Source: Toxotes chatareus (Eukaryota; Chordata; Actinopteri; Toxotidae). From it: a DNA stretch of 64,000 nt. Positions within the stretch are counted from its first letter, which is position 1; every line of letters starts with the position of its first letter. This document shows, piece after piece, positions 58,411-64,000 of this stretch. A model generated the notes under the pieces. That model did not search any database. It worked only from the letters and a program-made list of their open reading frames with translations, and was not told the origin of the DNA. The position numbers and the translations under genes were made by a program. Location: assembly GCA_016801885.1 (NCBI GenBank), contig CM028884.1:31395577-31459576 (forward strand). The letters run 5' to 3'.

Positions 58411-61400
58411 CTCATAGGTGCTGAAGAGGCTTGTGTTCTGGTGACTGTACACAGCCTACAATTTACATAATTTTCATATCCATTAAACCATTCATCTATC
58501 AACATTACTACATCATGTTAAATGAAAGTATCTTCCATCTTAATCATCATTTTCCTCATCATATCAACTCTTGCAATACAACATCCAATCCAATGTGGTC
58601 AGCATACATGTTCATCCATGTGTGCATGCGTTTACATGTGTGAATACTAATAGGTCAACAGTCTGCCTTATCGCCTGGTATCTTAGTGAGCTATTTACCA
58701 CTGGTTGGACATTAATTGGTCTGATAAGAACAACAGCAAAGACTAACTCCCTGAGCAAACAGCCTAACCCAAGTCACTCCTTACTCCAAACATAATCAGA
58801 TACCTATACACTTGTCTGGCACTAAGATTTCTGTTTTGTCCTGTGTTTTACTTTGGTTTGATCAAACAAATCTGCACATGGGCTTTTTGTTATTCCCCCA
58901 CTCTACTGTTTATCAATTCCAGATCTTACTTCCATCCTTTCCTACCTTCATTTCTTTCCTCATTCCTTCCATCCATCCCCTCCTTCCTCAAACATTCCCT
59001 TGCATGATGAAGTCCGTCAACTCTAACCGTTTTTTCTATAGCCCAGCAAATATCAATAGCATCTGGGTGATATTTACTGGTGTGGAGAAGATGAATGCCC
59101 TGCTCTAAATGCTTTAACCTCATTGCCTTTTGGAATATTAGTCATGTAAACAACGTCTGCTTATTAATGGTAAAAGCTTTCCCTAATGATCCACACCTCA
59201 CATGAGTCTGAAATATCAAGTCAGGGCATAAAGAGCAGCCATAGATCATCATAATGAATGATGGGAGGCTGGCGGAAGACTGGGGGAGGAGACCTGTCCC
59301 GATGCTAATTCACTCTCTATTGCCCTGCCTGATTCATATGCTGTTTGGTCATAATATATCAAGCCTGTATGATTCTTCCATTAAAGCAGCTAGTTTTGCC
59401 TTCACTTCACCGGAGGTTATTTGTCAGCATTATAGGACACTTATGTATTTGGTAGTGATGCCAGTTTTCCTAAAAGTCAACAGTAAGCAGATACAGAAGT
59501 CACTGTAATTGCATGCAAAGATGAAATCACAATCTGACTTCCATTTGCACGTCTTGAAGGCAACTCCACAAGGAATGCAAGTAATTTACAAACCTAATCA
59601 AATGTGTTCAAAAGAAGCGGTATGTGTCCTTTAACGAGTGTTCTGTTATCTGGCTGACATGATCAGTCCCCTAAGAGAATCCATCAAAGGCCTGTTGTCT
59701 TTATCACGCTGGATGGTTCCGAAGAAAATTGGCATGACTGTGAATTTGTTCTTGTCAAATGTTGAGTAATCAAAAACCATCCATCCGTAAATAAACAAAT
59801 TCACTTCACTACACTGTGGCATACTAACTAGCTTCACCGCAATATTGCCCATAATGGAGTGTGATTATTTTTATGGTGCCGCTAAATGGTCAATGACAAT
59901 GCTAATTCTGTAATGAATCAGAAGTGTACCTGTGAATTTGCTCTAATTGCCTCTGTCACTTATTCACCACATCCATGAGCATGTTGGTTTTAATGTGTCC
60001 AATCTGTGTAAAACACCATCACATTCGCAGCAGATCAATAGGATAATGAAAGTGCCTCAGGGAACAATAGTTAGGGGTCGGGAATGGGGATCGGTGTGTT
60101 AATGTTGCCATGAGTGTAACATTATCCACAGTGCAGGTGAATGTGTCTTTTGAGCCTCTTAACTAATTTGATTCTCCAGTTAGCTCTGAAGGTTTGGATG
60201 GAGAGGCTAATGGATGGAAGCAATCTGTTGTCATTTTCAAGGTGCTGTTGTTGAGAGACATCCCCACATGACATGTTGATGAACATGTGGTGGACATAAC
60301 ACAGCAACCACAGAAATTATTTATTTTAAAGATACCAAATAGGTGCTGCTACAGTTCTTTTAGCATCTGTGCGTGAGAAAATGCGGGTATCTTGCAACAT
60401 AGGGAGGGGCAACACATCCGGGGATTATCAGTGGATATGCTGCTGTTTTCTCCTTTTTGTTCATGGCCTCCAGTTTTAGCAACTAAGCAGCCCCAGAGTT
60501 TACACTCTGTTTTGAAAGACTGGGAAGCATTGCGTGACTAACCTGTAAAGGAGGGGGTGGAGATTTTGTTGTAAGACATTGCTGGGTGGAGCACTGTTGA
60601 CATGAATCAAAACATTATGTGAAGTGGTACAAAGACTGAGTAGAGTTGCCAGTTTTTTGGGGGGTTTTTTCAGTGTAAGGTAGCTAATGCATGCACAAAA
60701 ACTTGATAGAAGTTGCTTAATGCCTTTAAGCACTAAATTATATTTATTGTCATCACAGTAATTAATTTTTTTAACAAACAAGGGTTTTAGATTTTGAAAT
60801 ACGTCTGCTTATTACGCAGGAGGATTTTCATCAAAAACTGAGCTGTATTGTGGGAAGTGTGGAATCCAGTGTTTTTTTGATCTTAACCCCTTCTAGGTAC
60901 TAAAATATAGGATAATTTAGGCAACCTCCACCACATCAATTTTGACCATTTTCTGAGCATTCTCCAAGCACATTTTTTTCTCTTGTTAGTCCCCCAACTT
61001 CATGAAAGTACAATAGCAAATATTAGAAATAAAAATAATAGATATATTACTTAATGTATGCTGCTTAAATGTCAAGATCAGTGTGGTGTAGTCTTAACAG
61101 TATATGAGGGGAATGAAGTGTAGTCATGACAGCTCATGGGAAAGGCGTTGCCATATAGAGAGTAGCTGTCAGTGATTGGTTGTTGGTCATGCTGGCATGG
61201 ACAACCACAGCTTCATGTTTGATATAAATTGCTATCCGGTCCAATGAACCTGCATCTTTCAACTTGCATAATCATCAGTATTCTGTGGGCTGGAGAGCCA
61301 TAGTACGCAGAGAAAATCACTGACAATTAGTTGATGTCTACTCATAAAATCACTATATATGTTGCTGGGATCATTTTTAAAATTATGTCAGTCTGAAAAG

Positions 61401-63328
61401 TCACTGGATCAGTAAATTCTACCAAGTATCAAGTAATGCAAGGTAGAGAGCATGTTGTTATGCATAATATCTGGTGCATATAAACAAAAAAGGCTTAAAG
61501 AAAATGTGATTTGTTGAGTTAACAGTTTAATTCTGTTTTTATCAGCATCATTTGGATGGATTCTGAACCGTTCTTAAGCAACAATAACAATACAAGCTAT
61601 TCAGTCAAAGGTAGGATTCCCATAAGACCTGATGAGGCCACCAACTCTATGATCAGCTGCCTACCAAATAACGCCACTTACAAGGAGCTGAGCCCATGTA
61701 AGAGATCAATCACCATTTCCACTCCTATGAACCCCTGAATCCTGTCCAAGAAGGGCAGTCATTCCCTAGAGCCCAACTCAGATCACCCAGTCTCACACAT
61801 TGTGCATTACTTATGACCAGAGAGCCACTTGAAACAGGAGTGGTCAAGATTATTGCTTTATTGGTGGTGAGAGGATGTCATTTGAGATGCAGCACAAGTA
61901 GCCAAGCCTTAAGAGCACAGTGGCTCTCAGATTCCAACTTTTGAAAGTGCTATCAGACCTGTCCAGCCAGCTTCGGCGCCTGTGCTAGCCTTGGCACTGG
62001 CACTAGGCTGGAACTGGGCCGGACTGCACATAAAAACACAGGGACCATTTCCTGAGTGGAAATACAATCCCTCACTTCTTCCACAACCCCATCCCCCACT
62101 GTCTGCTTCACTGGCCAGGGCCTGGATCTTCTCTAGTGTGAAGTGTGTTTGGGTTTGTGTGTATAAGTGCTGGTGTAAATGCCACTGCTTATGCTATGTG
62201 AGGGCAGCGGGTATTAGGGGTCACTGTGCAAGTGTTGTTGAAAAGGACGGTCTTGTGTCTGCTCCATGCCTCTTAATAAACAGTTTTTTTGGGTCTATTT
62301 TCTTTTTCAAGGTCTAAGTGCATATCATCCTGTCAAAACAGATTTTGTGTAGCTCTTAATGCGAATGTGTCTTCACTAAGGCCTTACAGTATGCTGTTAT
62401 ATGGAAAAGCTGGGCTGAAAGTGATGACCAAGAATCACTTTGTTTCACCCCGGAGCCCCAGCCTGACCCAGGGCTGTATCATAATAATAGCTCTGTGTGA
62501 CAGCCATACTGCTCCACTCCAACCAAATGCTAGCTGACAGTTGTTCCTGTGTGAGGACCAGTGGGATCTTGCTGTTGCTGGTGGCCTCTCTCCAGCTCCA
62601 CTGTACTGTAGGTAACAGTACCACTCAATGGTAGTGAGCCAGAGATGGTGATGCTATGAACAGGGCAGTTGTACACAGAAGCCACGGCACCATGCACTAT
62701 CAATAATGTAGCTGGGTCAAGCCATGGGGGAAAGGATAAAGCCGAGAGTGTTGTATTCAAGGTTGACTTAAAATGCATACCATACAGCACTGGAACAGCA
62801 AGATCCATAAAACATTTCTTTGTATTTTGTGTTTCACTTCCATATGAAACACTATATCAAGGAGCACATTCTCAGTCAACTTTCAGTTGACATGCTGAGC
62901 CAGGTGTGTGGATGCACTGCTAATCCCATACCCTTACACCCCCTTCAAAATAAGGGGAATCCCCAAGCTTCAAAAGAGTGATCTGGTTCACTACAGGCTG
63001 GCCAGGTCTGCTGGCTTTGACAGGCTCATTGTTTGTAATGGCCATTTTGCGGTTGCAGGGGACATGGGTGGGTCGAGTAACAGGCCGCCTGGCCAAACAG
63101 TCACCTCACTGTTCTCCACCAGAGAACACACAGAGCAGCCTCAATTAGTTTCCCCAGTAATCTCCCTCCCCTGTCACATGATCTGGGCTGTTTGTAATAA
63201 CACACAGGGGGCCAGGGCTGGCCTGGTCAGGAAATGAGATGATCCATGGCTGACAGCTTAGACACATAGCAGCCACTTATCTGTTATTACTATGCTGCAA
63301 AAACAATCTCACTCTCCCCTGTGTGTGG

Positions 63329-63369
<41 letters not shown>

Positions 63370-64000
63370 TATGATGTGTTTGCTCATGATTACAAAGCTA
63401 TAAACAAAATGAAGTGTGATATCAAAACAAATCAGAGATCAGAAGATTAAAAGATTGTAAAGGCTAACCTGAGCTTTATGCGTATGTCTAAACACTGACT
63501 GCAGGTGCAAGGTTGAAACATTCTCATAACCCAGTCCTCCAGTCACAACCTGTTGATACCACTGCTGAGTCGACTGTGATGCGATACAGGTTTCAGAAGG
63601 ACACTGATGTTAAACCTTGAACAGTCCTTTCACTATAATAGGCCACTGTCAGCCCACTAGAGGCCCAGCGTCTCAAATAATCAGCATCAACATCACCTGT
63701 GTCATGTTCTCTGTCAGTGATGTGGATATTCTGTTCCGCCCTGTTCTGTAACCATCCCCTCAGTGTCCTGTTGAATATGTAGACGCTATCAGTCGTGGAG
63801 CTGGATTGCAAATGATGGCTGTGTAAGAGCGTACACACAGATCTCCATAAGAGAGAGAGTGAGAGAGACCTCCTCTGAAAAGCTCCAGTTCAAAGGCTGA
63901 GACTTGCTTCTCTCTTTGGCTCTTGGCAGAGTCAGAGATCAAAGCTAAACGCTGAGCAACAAATGTGTGTTTCTGTCACTGGCGATTTGTCTGTGTGTTT
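58411..64000. other. Gene desert 5' of sema6d, segment 6
   Basis: No gene is supported. The stretch 59110-60120 has unusually few simple repeats, balanced composition and many AATTA/TTAAT cores, and is the best candidate for a conserved non-coding element cluster. The stretch 62880-63250 is similar. A possible short exon-like ORF lies at 61546-61738. (TG)n occurs at 63331-63367. Confidence 0.5.
63331..63367. repeat. (TG)n microsatellite
   Basis: 37 bp of pure TG. Confidence 0.95.

Noticed and set aside
1..64000. CRISPR array, operon, phage or defence system
   Set aside because: The DNA is vertebrate. The only regular repeats are a satellite and microsatellites, which lack unique spacers and neighbouring cas-like genes.

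Overview
The window is vertebrate nuclear DNA and almost certainly from a teleost fish. It has multi-exon genes with GT-AG introns, very many (CA/TG)n microsatellites, tRNA-derived SINEs with box A/B heads and LINE-like tails of a kind common in fish, and a compact version of a large vertebrate gene. Nothing here is prokaryotic: there is no operon, CRISPR array or phage. Most open frames of 60-150 codons in the window are chance.

Layout: 1-3760 is a tandem satellite of about 76-bp monomers, with a recently duplicated 9-monomer (~0.69 kb) block, an inverted segment and a decayed right edge. 3771-7789 is intergenic DNA with one minus-strand tRNA-derived SINE. About 7790-28200, minus strand, is one complete gene that I could rebuild exon by exon: a class 6 semaphorin, sema6d. 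Nineteen coding exons (21393 down to 10414) join in a continuous frame of 3336 bp, giving 1111 aa. In order they encode a signal peptide, a Sema domain, a PSI domain, a variable stalk, one transmembrane helix and a long proline/serine-rich cytoplasmic tail ending NKYSY. A 3' UTR of about 2.6 kb runs to an AATAAA at about 7810. Two candidate non-coding first exons (donors at 27866 and 26914) lie in a CpG-enriched stretch of about 26.0-28.2 kb.

About 28.2-64 kb is the gene-poor 5' flank of sema6d. I see no convincing protein-coding gene there. It holds microsatellites, a 177-bp CAGG/CAGA array, a 93-bp TG run, a second tRNA-derived SINE with an L2-like tail, a short retroposon-like tail ending in TTCTA repeats, a probable non-autonomous DNA transposon, and several low-repeat stretches that look like candidate conserved non-coding elements. 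The most interesting unexplained spot is a CpG-dense island at about 56.69-56.96 kb. It is followed by a well-formed acceptor/donor pair enclosing an ATG (57015-57054), which is a possible unannotated promoter and first exons on the plus strand.

The points most worth following up are the two phase-matched cassette exons in the sema6d stalk, with CA- and GU-repeat tracts and a weak donor beside them; the alternative 5' ends; the organisation of the satellite; and the isolated CpG island in the desert. I did not find an evidently new biological system, and I say so plainly.
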